Assembly (NCBI RefSeq): GCF_900636515.1
Contig: NZ_LR134287.1
Location: 1,860,001 to 1,924,000 of the forward strand
From: Neisseria animalis
GTDB lineage: Bacteria; Pseudomonadota; Gammaproteobacteria; Burkholderiales; Neisseriaceae
DNA: 64,000 bases
Direction of reading: 5' to 3'
The notes below the pieces were generated by a model that was not told the DNA's origin, made no database searches, and was given only the letters and a program-made list of their open reading frames with translations. Positions within the stretch are counted from its first letter, which is position 1; each line of letters starts with the position of its first letter. The translations under genes were made by a program, and so were the position numbers. Shown here in pieces: positions 47,596 to 55,958 of this stretch.

Positions 47596-48055
47596 CTGGC
47601 TGAAACGGGAAATCGCGCGGGGTTTTACGCTTTTGGCCGCGCTGAACCTGAAAGGCCGCCCCGCCGCCAAAGATTTGACCGCCGTCGCCCAAGTGTGGCA
47701 CGGGCTGCTGATGAAGCAGGAGTGGCAGCCCGAACGCGATACCCCGCGTATCCGGGCGGCGTTTGAGGCAATCGCGGCCACATCAGGCGAATGGCCGAAC
47801 CCCGTAGATTTAAACAAACACCTGCCGCAGATACCTGTGAAGATGGTGCCGAGGCTGGAACGGAAGCACGTTAAAACACCTTATGCCGCCGAAGTAATGG
47901 CGGAAATCAAAAGCCGTCTGAAAAACGCACCCGTATCGAATCGGAACTGGATGCACACGCCGAAAAGCCGGACGGTGGATGAATGCAAACGGATTTATGC
48001 CGAAAGGCAGAAAGAGAAAAATCCTTCCGAAAAAAAGTTTGAAAACAGACAATGA
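47585..48055 (+). CDS. Early phage protein of unknown function
   Basis: 156 residues. FTLLAALNLKGRPAAKDLTA and RIRAAFEAIAATSGEWPNPV suggest a helical domain seen in Mu-like early operons; the C-terminus is strongly basic. Confidence 0.68.
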   Translation: MTDDWLKREIARGFTLLAALNLKGRPAAKDLTAVAQVWHGLLMKQEWQPERDTPRIRAAFEAIAATSGEWPNPVDLNKHLPQIPVKMVPRLERKHVKTPYAAEVMAEIKSRLKNAPVSNRNWMHTPKSRTVDECKRIYAERQKEKNPSEKKFENRQ

Positions 48056-48066
48056 AAGGAAAAAAA

Positions 48067-48477
48067 ATGACGCAAGAAATTAAATTTGATGGAAATTTGT
48101 TGCGGGTCTGGGAAGTAGCCGAGCGGTTAAGCATTTCCACCGCCGCAGTTTGGTACAAAACCAATCCGAACAACCGCCGATATGACCCCGATTTTCCCAA
48201 ACCAATCAAAGTATCTTCCAATGTAACAGGATGGATTGAGCAGGAACTTAATAATTACATCGAGATGTTGGCCGACAAGCGGAACGAACCACCAACCCAT
48301 GAGGAAGCTATCCATGAAATTGAAGAACATTCTTTCGATTTGGAAGTGACGGAAAAAGACGGTCTGTTTGGTGTGAATGTTTACGGCCAGCTATGCAGTT
48401 TAACCATTTCACCGAGTTTTAAGACAAGTAACAAGGCAATCAGCAACGGGCTGAAACTGATGGCCAAACTGATATAG
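48067..48477 (+). CDS. AlpA-like regulator with C-terminal extension
   Basis: 136 residues. N-terminal VWEVAERLSISTAAVWYKTN and DFPKPIKVSS form an AlpA/excisionase-type HTH; the C-terminal 70 residues are acidic and unassigned. Start 48067 has AAAGGA at better spacing than ATG 48052. Confidence 0.75.
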   Translation: MTQEIKFDGNLLRVWEVAERLSISTAAVWYKTNPNNRRYDPDFPKPIKVSSNVTGWIEQELNNYIEMLADKRNEPPTHEEAIHEIEEHSFDLEVTEKDGLFGVNVYGQLCSLTISPSFKTSNKAISNGLKLMAKLI

Positions 48478-48502
48478 ATATTTACGGATAAGGAAAAACA
48501 AA

Positions 48503-49108
48503 ATGACTGATTTAACCCAATACAGACAAGACGCCAAGGGCAATTTAATCCCGCTGGCCAATATTAAAGAAACCGACCTCTTGCGCGACGAGCTGGTGAT
48601 GGAAATCGTCGGCAAAGCTCAGGCGGTGCAGGAAAACATTGCCGACTTCAAACGGCAGGCGATGGACGATATTGCCGCTTTCGCCCAGCTTTCCGCAGAC
48701 CGTTACGATGTGAAGCTGGGCGGCAAGAAAGGCAACATCAGCCTGCACAGCTTCGACGGCCAATACCGCGTGAATCTGGCGATTCAGGACACGCTGGTCT
48801 TCGATGAAGGGCTGCTGGCCGCCAAAGCCCTGATTGACGAATGCATCAACGAATGGACGGAAGGCAGCCGCAGCGAGCTGAAAACGCTGATTAACGCCGC
48901 TTTCCAAGTGGACAAAGAGGGCAACCTCTCCACCGCCCGCGTGCTCGGCCTGCGCCGCTTGGAGATTAAAGACCGCAAATGGCAGACGGCGATGGAGGCA
49001 CTTTCAGACAGCCTGCAGGTGCATACCAGCAAGCCGTTTGTGCGCGTGTACAAGCGCGATGCGGCGGGAGCGTATCAGTTGATGAATTTGGATATTGCGA
49101 AGGTGTAG
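48503..49108 (+). CDS. DUF3164 phage protein
   Basis: 201 residues matching DUF3164 (NLIPLANIKETDLLRDELVM; QAMDDIAAFAQLSADRY; FVRVYKRDAAGAYQLMNLDI). Common in Mu-like early regions near the place of gam; function unknown. Confidence 0.85.
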   Translation: MTDLTQYRQDAKGNLIPLANIKETDLLRDELVMEIVGKAQAVQENIADFKRQAMDDIAAFAQLSADRYDVKLGGKKGNISLHSFDGQYRVNLAIQDTLVFDEGLLAAKALIDECINEWTEGSRSELKTLINAAFQVDKEGNLSTARVLGLRRLEIKDRKWQTAMEALSDSLQVHTSKPFVRVYKRDAAGAYQLMNLDIAKV

Positions 49109-49110
49109 CG

Positions 49111-49296
49111 ATGGCGAAGATTAAGATTATTTTGGAAGACACCGATACAGGCATGAAAATGTCGGCTTTCGGAGCTGCATTTGATGAGCATGCCCCTGAC
49201 CTGACAGATGCCCAGCGGATGTTGGTCATGATTAAAAGGGCAATAGAAATGGCTTTGACCTGTACTGTCGGCACTCAGAATGAAACCAAACACTAA
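49111..49296 (+). CDS. Small early phage protein
   Basis: 61 residues (MAKIKIILEDTDTGMKMSAF...), 2 nt after the DUF3164 stop. Resembles short conserved phage proteins; no function known. Confidence 0.65.
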   Translation: MAKIKIILEDTDTGMKMSAFGAAFDEHAPDLTDAQRMLVMIKRAIEMALTCTVGTQNETKH

Positions 49297-49341
49297 ACCC
49301 GCGCGGCACGGCCTGCCGCATTTTAAAACTTGGAGCAACCC

Positions 49342-49617
49342 ATGAATAAAACCGAACTGATTGCCGCGATTGCCGAACAATCCGGCCTGACCAAAGCGGA
49401 TGCAACCCGCGCATTACAGGCGTTCGAATGCGCCGTGATTGGCGAGCTGGCGGGTGGCGGCGAAGTGGCGTTGACCGGCTTCGGCACCTTCCGCGCCGTC
49501 AAAGTCGAAGCGCGCAACGGCCGCAATCCTAAAACGGGCGAAGCCATTTTACTGCCGGCGCATACCGCCCCGAAATTCAAAGCGGGCAAGGCTTTGAAAG
49601 ATGCGGTCAATCCGTAA
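49342..49617 (+). CDS. HU-family DNA-binding protein
   Basis: 91 residues: MNKTELIAAIAEQSGLTKAD and the beta-arm region GFGTFRAVKVEARNGRNPKT with the family's GRNP. A phage-borne HU may help form the transpososome or compact DNA. ATG 49342 has GGAG upstream. Followed by a terminator. Confidence 0.93.
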   Translation: MNKTELIAAIAEQSGLTKADATRALQAFECAVIGELAGGGEVALTGFGTFRAVKVEARNGRNPKTGEAILLPAHTAPKFKAGKALKDAVNP

Positions 49618-49631
49618 GGCCGCCCCCGCGC

Positions 49632-49667
49632 AAATGCCGTCTGGAATATTTCAGGCGGCATTTTTTT
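49632..49667 (+). terminator. Terminator after the HU gene
   Basis: AAATGCCGTCTG ... CAGGCGGCATTTTTTT, an imperfect stem with seven T's. Confidence 0.8.
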
Positions 49668-49726
49668 ATTTGCCATCCCATTATTTTGCGGATAGAATAA
49701 TTTATAACAACCTGATTATTAATGTA

Positions 49727-49752
49727 AAAAGTGCAACGCTGTTGCACTTTTT
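49727..49752. terminator. Palindrome AAAAAGTGCAAC-GCT-GTTGCACTTTTT
   Basis: A perfect 12-bp inverted repeat with 3-nt loop, A- and T-flanked, 21 nt before gemA. It contains the 15-bp palindrome TGCAACGCTGTTGCA also found at 32586. Bidirectional terminator or protein-binding site. Confidence 0.55.
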
Positions 49753-49773
49753 AAGAGTTGGGACGAAACAAGA

Positions 49774-50232
49774 ATGGAAACCGCCACCCAAAAACGCAGC
49801 CGCCTGATTAAGCTCCTGCACGTTGCCAAGCCCAAGCTAATGATGGCCGATGGGGACTACCGCTGCCTGCTGGCCAATGTGTCGCAGGGTAAAACCAGCA
49901 GCACCAAATTGTCGTTGGAAGAGCTGGAGCTGGCTCTGCGGGCGATGAAGGCGCGGGGTTTTGTGGTGGCGGTCAAACCTCAGGGCAGCCGCGCGGATAT
50001 TCCGGTGTTCGAGCCGCAGGAAGATATGGCCGGGCAGGTTAAAAAAATCCGCGCCTTGTGGCTGGAGCTGCACTGTTTGGGCGCGGTACGCAATCCGTCG
50101 GAGCTGGCTCTGGCCAAATTTGTGAAGCGGATGACGGGTGTGGATTATCAGGGTTGGTTGGACGTAGATAATGCGTCAAGGGTGATTGAGCATTTGAAGA
50201 AATGGGTTTTACGGGTCGGAGGTACGGTATGA
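49774..50232 (+). CDS. GemA-like regulatory protein (Mu gp16)
   Basis: 152 residues matching the GemA/DUF1018 family (SRLIKLLHVAKPKLMMADGD; SLEELELALRAMKARGF; SELALAKFVKRMTGVDYQGW). In Mu, GemA affects host gene expression and replication. Stop overlaps the Mor-like start. Confidence 0.88.
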   Translation: METATQKRSRLIKLLHVAKPKLMMADGDYRCLLANVSQGKTSSTKLSLEELELALRAMKARGFVVAVKPQGSRADIPVFEPQEDMAGQVKKIRALWLELHCLGAVRNPSELALAKFVKRMTGVDYQGWLDVDNASRVIEHLKKWVLRVGGTV

Positions 50233-50582
50233 GCGTAGCAGATAACAAACGGGCGGCTGAATTGATGGCCGATATGGAAGAACAGATTACGGCATGTTTG
50301 GTGTCGGTGTCGAACACAGACCGGCAGACCGCACGAATCACGGCGCGGCAGGTATCGGCGCATATCAGCAAGCATTGGGGCGGCCAGCTTTTGTATATCC
50401 CCAAAAACCATTTGGGCAAGCTCGATGAGCGCGATGCGGAAATCTGGCGCAAGTTCGACGGCACAAACCACGCCGAGCTGGCGCGTGAGTTTGATTTGAC
50501 CATGCAGCAGATTTACAAGATTGTGCGCGATGCGGCGGCTTATCATCGGGCGAAACGGCAGATTGATTTGTTCGCTTCGTAG
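50229..50582 (+). CDS. Mor-like transcriptional activator
   Basis: 117 residues. Mor/C family dimerisation part (QTARITARQVSAHISKHWGG) and a C-terminal HTH (HAELAREFDLTMQQIYKIV). In Mu, Mor starts middle transcription and C late transcription; only this one member is visible, so it may drive the late units directly. Confidence 0.9.
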   Translation: MSVADNKRAAELMADMEEQITACLVSVSNTDRQTARITARQVSAHISKHWGGQLLYIPKNHLGKLDERDAEIWRKFDGTNHAELAREFDLTMQQIYKIVRDAAAYHRAKRQIDLFAS

Positions 50583-50597
50583 CCTTCCAAGCGCAAT

Positions 50598-50626
50598 AGC
50601 GGTCAGGTTTTGTCCTGACCGCTTTT
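50598..50626 (+). terminator. Terminator after the Mor-like gene
   Basis: AGCGGTCAGG / CCTGACCGCT, 10-bp perfect stem, 6-nt loop, TTT. Confidence 0.88.
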
Positions 50627-50730
50627 ATATTGCGTTTCTCGGAGTGGTCGGGGGTTTGCCTACCCTGCAGCCGAAACGCGCTTAAAACGCAAATTTGGGG
50701 CTTTTTTAAAACCGGCGGCAGGCGGCCTGA

Positions 50731-50848
50731 TTTTGCACCGTGTTTTTAGGTGGTGCATTTTTAGATACCCGTCGGGTGGCTCAATTTCAGACCACAACTG
50801 TGGCTCAATTTTGCACCACATTTTTTAAGTGGTGCACTTTTAGATGCC
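50731..50848. repeat. Cluster of GTGGTGCA and GTGGCTCAATTT repeats
   Basis: GTGGTGCA-N4-TTAGAT-N-CC occurs at 50750-50769 and 50829-50848; GTGGCTCAATTT at 50776-50787 and 50800-50811 (24 bp apart); inverted TGCACC half-sites lie at about 50735 and 50814. Immediately upstream of the head operon leader. Confidence 0.6.
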
Positions 50849-50865
50849 TGTTTGCCGTCTGAATT

Positions 50866-50882
50866 TTTAAAGTCCTTTAAAA
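50866..50882 (+). promoter_or_regulatory. Late-unit motif TTTAAAGTCCTTTAAAA, copy C
   Basis: 17-bp motif shared with three other late-unit starts; 57 nt upstream of the head operon start. A CCCGCC/GGCGGG hairpin (50886-50902) lies between it and hairpin C. Confidence 0.6.
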
Positions 50883-50906
50883 GACCCCGCCTCTGTGGCG
50901 GGCGAC

Positions 50907-50938
50907 AATCCCTGCAACGATAACGCAGGGATTTTTTT
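50907..50938 (+). promoter_or_regulatory. Ribosome-site hairpin C, head operon
   Basis: AATCCCTGC / GCAGGGATT, 9-bp stem, 9-nt loop, followed by T's and ATG 50939. AGGGA in the 3' arm is the only ribosome site in range. Confidence 0.65.
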
Positions 50939-51928
50939 ATGCCCAAATTGTTTGAAATCTTTAAGTCCGGCACACGCACAGACCACAACGGCCGCCGCAT
51001 CACCATCAGCGACGGCGATGTGGCGCAGGCTGCTGCGGCCTACGACCCGGCTCTGTTCCAAGCGCCGATTGTTATCGGCCATCCGCACAGCACCGCCCCG
51101 GCCTACGGCTGGGTGGGCAGCCTGAAAGCCGACGGCGGCGTGTTGAGCGCGGACTTCGCGCAGATGGACGAAGGCTTTGTGGATTTGGTTAAGGCCGGCC
51201 GCTACAAAAAAGTGTCGGCGAGCTTTTATCCGCCCGACAACCCGAACAACCCCAAGCCCGGCGTGTGGTATCTGCGCCATGTCGGTTTCTTGGGCGCGGT
51301 GCCGCCCGCCGTCAAGGGTTTGGCCGCGATTGATTTTGCCGAAGACGACGGCGCGGTGTCGTTCGGCGGAGCAGATGAACCCGCGCCACCCGAAAACCCT
51401 TTATCCGATTTACCCGAACATGAACACAAGGAGACCCCTATGTCGCCCGAAGAATTGCTGGCGCAGGAAAAAGCCGCCCGTGAAGCTGCCGAAGCGCGCG
51501 CAGCCGATGCGGTAGCGGAGTTAGAAAAGCTCAAAGCCGAGCAAGAGCGCGATTTGCGCGACGCGGCGCACCAGCGCAATACCGACTTTGCCGAAGGCTT
51601 GGTAAAAGAAGGCCGTCTGAAACCTGCCGACAAGGATTTGGCGGTGCGCGTATTGGACTTTGCCGAATATCCCGAGCATTACACGGTGGAATTTGGCGAG
51701 AACACATTAACCGAAGCCTTGCGCAGCTTTTTCAGCAACCTGCCGAATATGGCGTTAAACAGCCATCTGGCCAAAGGCCGCCCGACCGTGAAACCGGCAG
51801 GCCTGTCCGCCGACTTTGCCGAAGCCGCCGACCCCGAAGCCCTGAGCCATCACGAACGCGCGTTGGCTTTGGCTGAAAAAGAAGGCATTGATTACGCCGA
51901 GGCGGCGCGCCGCACGGCTGCCGTTTAA
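50939..51928 (+). CDS. Mu gpI-like head maturation protease with nested scaffold
   Basis: 329 residues: N-terminal protease domain (RRITISDGDVAQAAAAYDPA; IVIGHPHSTAPAYGWVGSL; KVSASFYPP) and a C-terminal coiled-coil scaffold part. An internal ATG at 51440 (residue 168, MSPEELLAQEK) is preceded by AAGGAGACCCCT, a strong ribosome site, so a separate scaffold (Mu Z-like) of 162 residues is probably also made. Confidence 0.9.
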   Translation: MPKLFEIFKSGTRTDHNGRRITISDGDVAQAAAAYDPALFQAPIVIGHPHSTAPAYGWVGSLKADGGVLSADFAQMDEGFVDLVKAGRYKKVSASFYPPDNPNNPKPGVWYLRHVGFLGAVPPAVKGLAAIDFAEDDGAVSFGGADEPAPPENPLSDLPEHEHKETPMSPEELLAQEKAAREAAEARAADAVAELEKLKAEQERDLRDAAHQRNTDFAEGLVKEGRLKPADKDLAVRVLDFAEYPEHYTVEFGENTLTEALRSFFSNLPNMALNSHLAKGRPTVKPAGLSADFAEAADPEALSHHERALALAEKEGIDYAEAARRTAAV

Positions 51929-51970
51929 ACCAAAAGTTGCGACACCGCAACATTTCAAAAGGAAAAAAAC

Positions 51971-52912
51971 ATGAGTACTGCCCATTTGAAACAACTGCGC
52001 GGCCAGGTCGATCCGGTATTGACCCAACTCGCCCTCGGCTACAAGCAGGCCGACTTTATCGCCGAACGCGTGTTCCCGGTGGTGTTTACCGATAAGGAAG
52101 GCGTGCGCGTGCCGGTATTCGGCAAGGGTTCGTTTGTGGAATACGACACCGAACGCGCGGTGGGCGCGGCCTCCAACATCATCACGCTGGACAGCCCGGG
52201 CTATCTGCCGGTGGTGCTGGAAGAGCACGATTTGGCGGCGGGTGTGGACTACCGCGAGCAGGCCGAAAGCCAATACGACGAACGCGCCAAGGCCACGCGC
52301 CGCGCGGTCAAGGGCGTGCAGCTGCGCCAAGAAATCGAAACGGCGCGCCTGCTCTCCGGCAAGGCGGCTTACGAATCCGGCCACAGCAAAGATTTGGCGG
52401 CCGCAAGTGCGCAATGGAGCGATGCGGGTGCCGATGTGCTGTCTGAAATTGCCGATGCCAAAGAAGTGGTACGCGCCGCCTGCGGCGTAACCCCGCGCGT
52501 GTTGGTGGTGGGCGCGAGCGTATTGCACGCTTTGCAGAAAAACGAAGCCCTGCGCGGCGCATTGGGTTCGCAGGAGCGTAAAACGCTGCTGAGTACCGAG
52601 CAAATCCGCAATCTGTTGGATTTGGACGACATCATCGTCGGCGGTGCGGTATCGACCCCGCACGCCAAAAAGCAGACCGCCGATGTATGGGGCAAGTTTG
52701 CCAGCCTGATTGTGCGCCCGAATGCGGCTTCAGGCGGTAACGATGAGGGCGAGCCGAGCTTCGGCTACACCTTCCGCCGCCGCGGCATGCCGCTGGTCGA
52801 CCGCTACGAAGAAGTGGGCGGCAAGGTGGAATACGCCCGCTACACCGACATCCGCAAAGCGGCGGTGGTGGGCTCGACTTGCGGCTTTTTGTTTGAAAAA
52901 GCGATTGCTTAA
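51971..52912 (+). CDS. Major capsid protein
   Basis: 313 residues. Position after the protease/scaffold and segments such as ADFIAERVFPVVFTDKEGVR, RVLVVGASVLHALQKNEALR and FGYTFRRRGMPLVDRYEEVG fit a phage major head protein of Mu-like phages that do not carry the Mu T type. Strong ribosome site AAAAGGAAAAA. Confidence 0.85.
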   Translation: MSTAHLKQLRGQVDPVLTQLALGYKQADFIAERVFPVVFTDKEGVRVPVFGKGSFVEYDTERAVGAASNIITLDSPGYLPVVLEEHDLAAGVDYREQAESQYDERAKATRRAVKGVQLRQEIETARLLSGKAAYESGHSKDLAAASAQWSDAGADVLSEIADAKEVVRAACGVTPRVLVVGASVLHALQKNEALRGALGSQERKTLLSTEQIRNLLDLDDIIVGGAVSTPHAKKQTADVWGKFASLIVRPNAASGGNDEGEPSFGYTFRRRGMPLVDRYEEVGGKVEYARYTDIRKAAVVGSTCGFLFEKAIA

Positions 52913-52921
52913 ACCCTTTTC

Positions 52922-52950
52922 AGGCTGCCTGAAACCCTTTCGGGCAGCCT
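52922..52950 (+). other. Foreign-dialect DUS hairpin
   Basis: AGGCTGCCTGAA (52922-52933) is the DUS dialect described for Simonsiella-type Neisseriaceae rather than the GCCGTCTGAA used around it. With GGGCAGCCT (52942-52950) it forms a hairpin between the capsid and decoration genes. Confidence 0.6.
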
Positions 52951-52962
52951 ATGGAGAACATC

Positions 52963-53295
52963 ATGGCACAAACCAAACAAGTGGTTTTAACCACTACCGT
53001 CAAAGCAGCCAGTCCGATTGTGGCCAACCGCTTTGTGAATTTTGAAAACAAACAGGCCAAAGCCGGTGAAGCGGTGTTGGGCGTGTCGCCTTACGACTGC
53101 GATGAAGGCGATACCGCCGCGGTCGACGTCATCGGCATTGCGCTGGTGGAGGCAGGCGGCGCAGTAGCGGCCGGTGTGGAAGTAGGCGCAGACGCACAGG
53201 GCTGCGCGGTAACGGGTGCGGCAAAAGTTGCGGGCACGGCATTGACCGCTGCCGAAGCGGCGGGCGACATCATCCGCGTATTGCTGAAAGGTTAA
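52963..53295 (+). CDS. Capsid decoration-type protein (DUF2190-like)
   Basis: 110 residues, Ala/Val/Gly-rich beta protein (VVLTTTVKAASPIVANRFVN; EAVLGVSPYDCDEGDTAAVD). Size and position behind the major capsid suggest a head decoration protein. Start 52963 uses GGAG; an upstream ATG at 52951 is less likely. Confidence 0.72.
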   Translation: MAQTKQVVLTTTVKAASPIVANRFVNFENKQAKAGEAVLGVSPYDCDEGDTAAVDVIGIALVEAGGAVAAGVEVGADAQGCAVTGAAKVAGTALTAAEAAGDIIRVLLKG

Positions 53296-53300
53296 ACGTT

Positions 53301-53585
53301 ATGGCTAAGATTTATATTGCCAACACGCCGCTGATTCTGCAGGACGAAGCGGGTAAAGACTTCCGCGTGGAAACGGGCGAAGCGGTGGAACTGACCGACG
53401 CGCAGTACGAAGCGGTGGCGGCGCACGTTAGCCCTACTTTGACCACCGGCGAAGAATTGGACGCGCAGCAGGCGGAAGCGGCTGCGGAAGTTTCAGACGG
53501 CCAGCCGTCCGAAACCGAAGCGGAAACTGAACCTGCCGACACCGGCAAACCCAAACGCGGCTCCCGCCGCACCAAGACGGAGTAA
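53301..53585 (+). CDS. Mu gp35-like small head-region protein
   Basis: 94 residues: a short folded part (IYIANTPLILQDEAGKDFRV; EAVELTDAQYEAVAAHVS) and an acidic then basic low-complexity tail. Equivalent position to Mu gp35. Confidence 0.7.
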   Translation: MAKIYIANTPLILQDEAGKDFRVETGEAVELTDAQYEAVAAHVSPTLTTGEELDAQQAEAAAEVSDGQPSETEAETEPADTGKPKRGSRRTKTE

Positions 53586-53588
53586 GCC

Positions 53589-54041
53589 GTGTACATCAGC
53601 CGCGAAGATTTGGCCGCCGCCGTCAGCCGCACCGAGCTCATCCAGCTATCCAATGACGACGGCTACGGCAGCGAGCCCGACTGGGCCATCGTCGACCGCG
53701 CCATTGCCTACGCCTGCGAGCTGGCCGACGGCTATCTGATGGGGCGTTATACCCTGCCGCTCGACCCCGCGCCCAGCCTGCTGCGCCCGATTTGCACGGA
53801 TATTGCCAGATGGTGGCTGCACCAGCGGCGGATTAACACGGCGGACTTTCCCAAGCCGCTGGAAGCGGCGCACGCCAACGCGGTGAAGCTGTTGGAGCAA
53901 ATCCGCGACGGCAAAATCCATTTGGGCGTGCGCGTCGGCGATACCGCCGAACCGTCCGGCGGTGCGGTGGAGCAGGCGCACGGCGAGCGCGGCGCGTATC
54001 AGGTGCGCGCCAACAGTCGGCAGGATTGGAGCGGCTACTGA
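53589..54041 (+). CDS. Mu gp36-like head-completion protein (DUF1320)
   Basis: 150 residues beginning at GTG 53589 (YISREDLAAAVSRTELIQLS). DWAIVDRAIAYACELADGYL and ICTDIARWWLHQRR match DUF1320. Head-tail connector function likely. Stop overlaps the next start (TGATG). Confidence 0.88.
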   Translation: MYISREDLAAAVSRTELIQLSNDDGYGSEPDWAIVDRAIAYACELADGYLMGRYTLPLDPAPSLLRPICTDIARWWLHQRRINTADFPKPLEAAHANAVKLLEQIRDGKIHLGVRVGDTAEPSGGAVEQAHGERGAYQVRANSRQDWSGY

Positions 54042-54541
54042 TGGCTTCGACCCGACCGATACTGCTTGCCCTGCGCGAGCATTTGCAGGCGGCCTTGCCC
54101 GATTACGCGGTGGAGCTGTTTCCCGACAATCCAGCAAGCTACCGCTTTATCCACCCCAAGGGCGCGGTGCTGGTGGGCTATCAGGGCAGCCGTTTCAGCC
54201 GCCCCGACGGGCTAGGTATGATAGGCCAGCAGCGCGACATCACGCTGCACCTGACCGTGTTCGGACGCGGCCTGCACCACGACGGCGCGGCTTTGGATTT
54301 GCTCGACGCGCTCAGGCTGGCCGTTACCGGTTACGCCCCGCCGCATTGCCTGCCCTGCCATCTGCTCTCGGAAGCCTTCCTGAGCGAAGACGGCGGCGCA
54401 TGGCAGTATGAACTGCGGGTGCAGACCGAAACGCAGCAGGTGCAGGTGTGCACGGATGAAAACCTGCCCAAATTTATTGCCGCCCGCTACCGCCGCGACG
54501 GCCAAGCATTAGATACCGATTTAAAACCCAACCAGCCATAG
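54041..54541 (+). CDS. Mu gp37-like protein (DUF1834)
   Basis: 166 residues; LALREHLQAALPDYAVELFP, AVLVGYQGSRFSRP and QQRDITLHLTVFGR match DUF1834 tail-terminator-like proteins. ATG 54041 overlaps the gp36-like stop. Confidence 0.85.
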   Translation: MASTRPILLALREHLQAALPDYAVELFPDNPASYRFIHPKGAVLVGYQGSRFSRPDGLGMIGQQRDITLHLTVFGRGLHHDGAALDLLDALRLAVTGYAPPHCLPCHLLSEAFLSEDGGAWQYELRVQTETQQVQVCTDENLPKFIAARYRRDGQALDTDLKPNQP

Positions 54542-54552
54542 GAGATTGAAAC

Positions 54553-55944
54553 ATGGCAGCAGCATTCCACCACGGCACGGAGACCATCCGCATCGACGGC
54601 GGCTCCAACCCCGTTTACACCGTTGACGGCGCGATTACCGCCATCGTCGGCACCGCTCCGGCGGGCGCGGTCAACGAACTGACCGTATGCCAAACCAAAA
54701 AAGACTTCGCACAGTTCGGCACGCAGACCGGCCAAGGCTTCACGCTGCCCGATGCGGCGCACATCTTTACCCGCTACGGCTCGGGCATCGCCTATGTGGT
54801 CAACGTGTGCGACCCCGACAAACACAAAACCATGGTACAGGGCGAGGCTTTGGCAGTTGATGCCGACACCCTGACCGCCCGCACCGCACATATCGCGCTG
54901 CAAGCGGGCTACACCGTGCGCGACGGCGGCGCGGAATTGGGCGAAGGCGCGGATTACACCATCGATGCCGCCGCAGGCGGAATCGTGTTTAAAACCAAGC
55001 CGGACAATCCGACTATCGACTACACCTACACCGACCCGGCCAAAGTTACCGAAGCCGATATTCTCGGTGGTTTTCAGGCAGCCACGGGCAAGCGCACCGG
55101 CTTGGAATTGCTGACCGAAGGCTTCAACCGCTTCGGCGCGGACGCGAAAATCATCATCGTGCCCGAATACGACCAAACCGCAGCCTGCGCCGCGGCCATG
55201 ATTGTGCTGGCGGAAAAACTCCACGCCGTCGCCTATATCAACGCCCCCAAAGGCACCGGCCTGTCGCAGGCGATGGAAGGACGCGGCCCGAACGGCAGCA
55301 TCAACTTCAATACGTCCAGCGACCGCGCCCAGCTCTTCTATCCGCACGTTACCGGCCTGCTCGGTACGGAAGCCTTGGCCACCCATGCCGCCGGCCTGCG
55401 CATGAAAACCGATGTGGAAAACGGCTATTGGTTCAGCATTTCCAACCGCGAGCTTTTGGGCGTAACCGGCGTGGAAACCGGCCTGACCGCCCGCGCCGAC
55501 GACCCGCAGAGCGAAACCAACCGCCTCAACGAAAAAGGCATTACCACCGTCTTCAACAGCTACGGCACGGGTTACCGCATGTGGGGCAACCGCTTGGCGT
55601 GTTTCCCGACCGTCAGCCATATCAAAAACTTCGAAACCGCACAACGCACCGGCGATTTGATTGACGAGAGTATCCGCCGTGCCGAGCTGCAATACATCGA
55701 CCGCCCGATTGACGACGCGCTCTTGGACAGCTTGGTGGAAACCGTGCGCACCTATCTGGGCACGCTGCGCTCCATCGTCGGCTTCAACGTCGGCTTGGAT
55801 TACGACTACGATTTGGCAGATTCGTTCAGCAAAGGCCAAGTGCCGATTGTGTACGACTACACGCCCAAGCTGCCTGCCGAGCGCATTACCAATACCAGCG
55901 TGATGACCCGCAAATATCTGGCCAACCTCGTCAGCGGTAATTAA
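54553..55944 (+). CDS. Contractile tail sheath protein
   Basis: 463 residues, P2 FI/Mu L family: VDGAITAIVGTAPAGAVNEL near the start, AYINAPKGTGLSQAM in the middle, and YGTGYRMWGNRLACFPT with RTGDLIDESIRRAELQYIDR near the C-terminus. Ribosome site GGAG. Confidence 0.95.
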   Translation: MAAAFHHGTETIRIDGGSNPVYTVDGAITAIVGTAPAGAVNELTVCQTKKDFAQFGTQTGQGFTLPDAAHIFTRYGSGIAYVVNVCDPDKHKTMVQGEALAVDADTLTARTAHIALQAGYTVRDGGAELGEGADYTIDAAAGGIVFKTKPDNPTIDYTYTDPAKVTEADILGGFQAATGKRTGLELLTEGFNRFGADAKIIIVPEYDQTAACAAAMIVLAEKLHAVAYINAPKGTGLSQAMEGRGPNGSINFNTSSDRAQLFYPHVTGLLGTEALATHAAGLRMKTDVENGYWFSISNRELLGVTGVETGLTARADDPQSETNRLNEKGITTVFNSYGTGYRMWGNRLACFPTVSHIKNFETAQRTGDLIDESIRRAELQYIDRPIDDALLDSLVETVRTYLGTLRSIVGFNVGLDYDYDLADSFSKGQVPIVYDYTPKLPAERITNTSVMTRKYLANLVSGN

Positions 55945-55958
55945 GAAAGGATTAAACG

